64,000 nucleotides of DNA from Fragilaria crotonensis (Eukaryota > Bacillariophyta > Fragilariophyceae > Fragilariales > Fragilariaceae), in assembly GCA_022925895.1 (NCBI GenBank), contig JAKSYS010000222.1:20561-84560 (forward strand), given 5' to 3'. A model generated the notes under the pieces. It had not been told where the DNA came from. It was given only the letters and a program-made list of their open reading frames with translations, and did no database searches. Positions within the stretch are counted from its first letter, which is position 1, and every line of letters begins with the position of its first letter. This document shows, piece after piece, positions 63,746 through 64,000 of the stretch. A program made the translations under genes and the position numbers.

Positions 63746-64000
63746 TGCCGCGACAGGACTAGCGAGCGCGATTCGCACACGGGAGTAGCAACGTGAGTTC
63801 GTGCGAGTCACAAGGATTCACAAGACAAAACGGGTGAAACCACGATGGTGTAATCGGATGGAACTGCAATACCGTTCGGTCGGATCTCTCTTGTCTTGGA
63901 GTATGTCGCTAGTATCGTCGCTCTTGTTGTCTATATAGAAGCCTGGAGCCTCAGTACCCTTACGATCGTCGGCGACCGGCAAAGATGCAGATGAGGCAAA
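63746..64000 (-). repeat. 5' LTR of element C, first 255 bp visible
   Basis: Matches 53738-53992 with about three differences and continues past the window edge. Confidence 0.9.

Larger units (their letters stand above)
53738..64000 (-). mobile_element. Ty1/copia-type LTR retrotransposon C (minus strand, runs off the right edge)
   Basis: 3' LTR 53738-54152, polypurine tract 54153-54162, RNase H end 54163-54323, LINE insertion 54342-57575, rest of RNase H/RT 57594-60337, integrase 60340-60900, protease/gag 60780-63673, primer site 63745-63731, 5' LTR 63746 to beyond 64000. The visible 255 bp of the two LTRs differ at about three positions, so insertion was recent, yet coding is interrupted at about 62020, 60740, 60390, 60340 and 58390. 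The mismatch between young LTRs and a broken frame suggests either copying by a related element's enzymes or assembly errors. Confidence 0.92.

Noticed and set aside
1-64000. CRISPR array, bacterial operon or phage region
   Set aside because: Introns, eukaryotic domain sets, LINE and LTR elements show nuclear eukaryotic DNA; no spaced palindromic repeat array is present.

Overview
This window looks like nuclear DNA of a diatom, probably a pennate species. The genes carry short GT-AG introns (74-238 bp). One protein has an N-terminal presequence of the diatom plastid type (signal peptide, then a TYG-FAP junction). The repeats include Ty1/copia elements of a kind common in diatoms, and secreted proteins show the APVPDPT-type linkers common in diatoms. 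Species assignment is inference; no rRNA or organelle marker is present.

Layout. 1-9000: the start of an unknown minus-strand gene, a 606-bp MITE with 8-bp target duplications, and a giant two-exon kinesin (2,369 aa). 9400-17200: an ankyrin gene, a mitochondrial-type NTF2-like gene and a secreted Cys-rich/polyampholyte gene. A tandem duplication with breakpoints inside the first and third genes left a chimeric ORF, an ankyrin remnant and an NTF2-like pseudogene between the intact copies. 17200-29600: an ankyrin pseudogene, an RluA-type pseudouridine synthase, a plastid PDZ-like protein, an MDR oxidoreductase, and a fusion of an extracellular 2OG-Fe(II)-oxygenase-like domain to a Ctr copper channel. 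29600-41600: a long decayed stretch (endonuclease-type retroelement relic, 3-unit tandem repeat, hAT-type MITE), an intact membrane-anchored double-ZZ protein, an NB-ARC ATPase relic, and an ankyrin-kinase-RING pseudogene with a duplicated exon-intron-exon fragment beside it.

41689-64000 is a retroelement nest. Element A (minus strand) is a nearly complete Ty1/copia-type element with a truncated 5' LTR. B1 is an LTR plus remnant on the minus strand, and B2 is a plus-strand LTR with a degenerate gag element. Element C (minus strand, right LTR running off the window) is interrupted in its RNase H region by a 5'-truncated LINE with an 18-bp target duplication. All families share a primer site complementary to the anticodon arm of a tRNA-Met (half-tRNA priming as in Drosophila copia), an LTR core sequence, and an LTR hairpin whose sequence changes while its pairing is kept.

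The host genes do not form a pathway. Most notable are the oxygenase-Ctr fusion, the secreted K/D polyampholyte, the QTD motif array in the kinesin, and the covarying LTR hairpin. Several frameshifts could be assembly errors. They are reported as seen.
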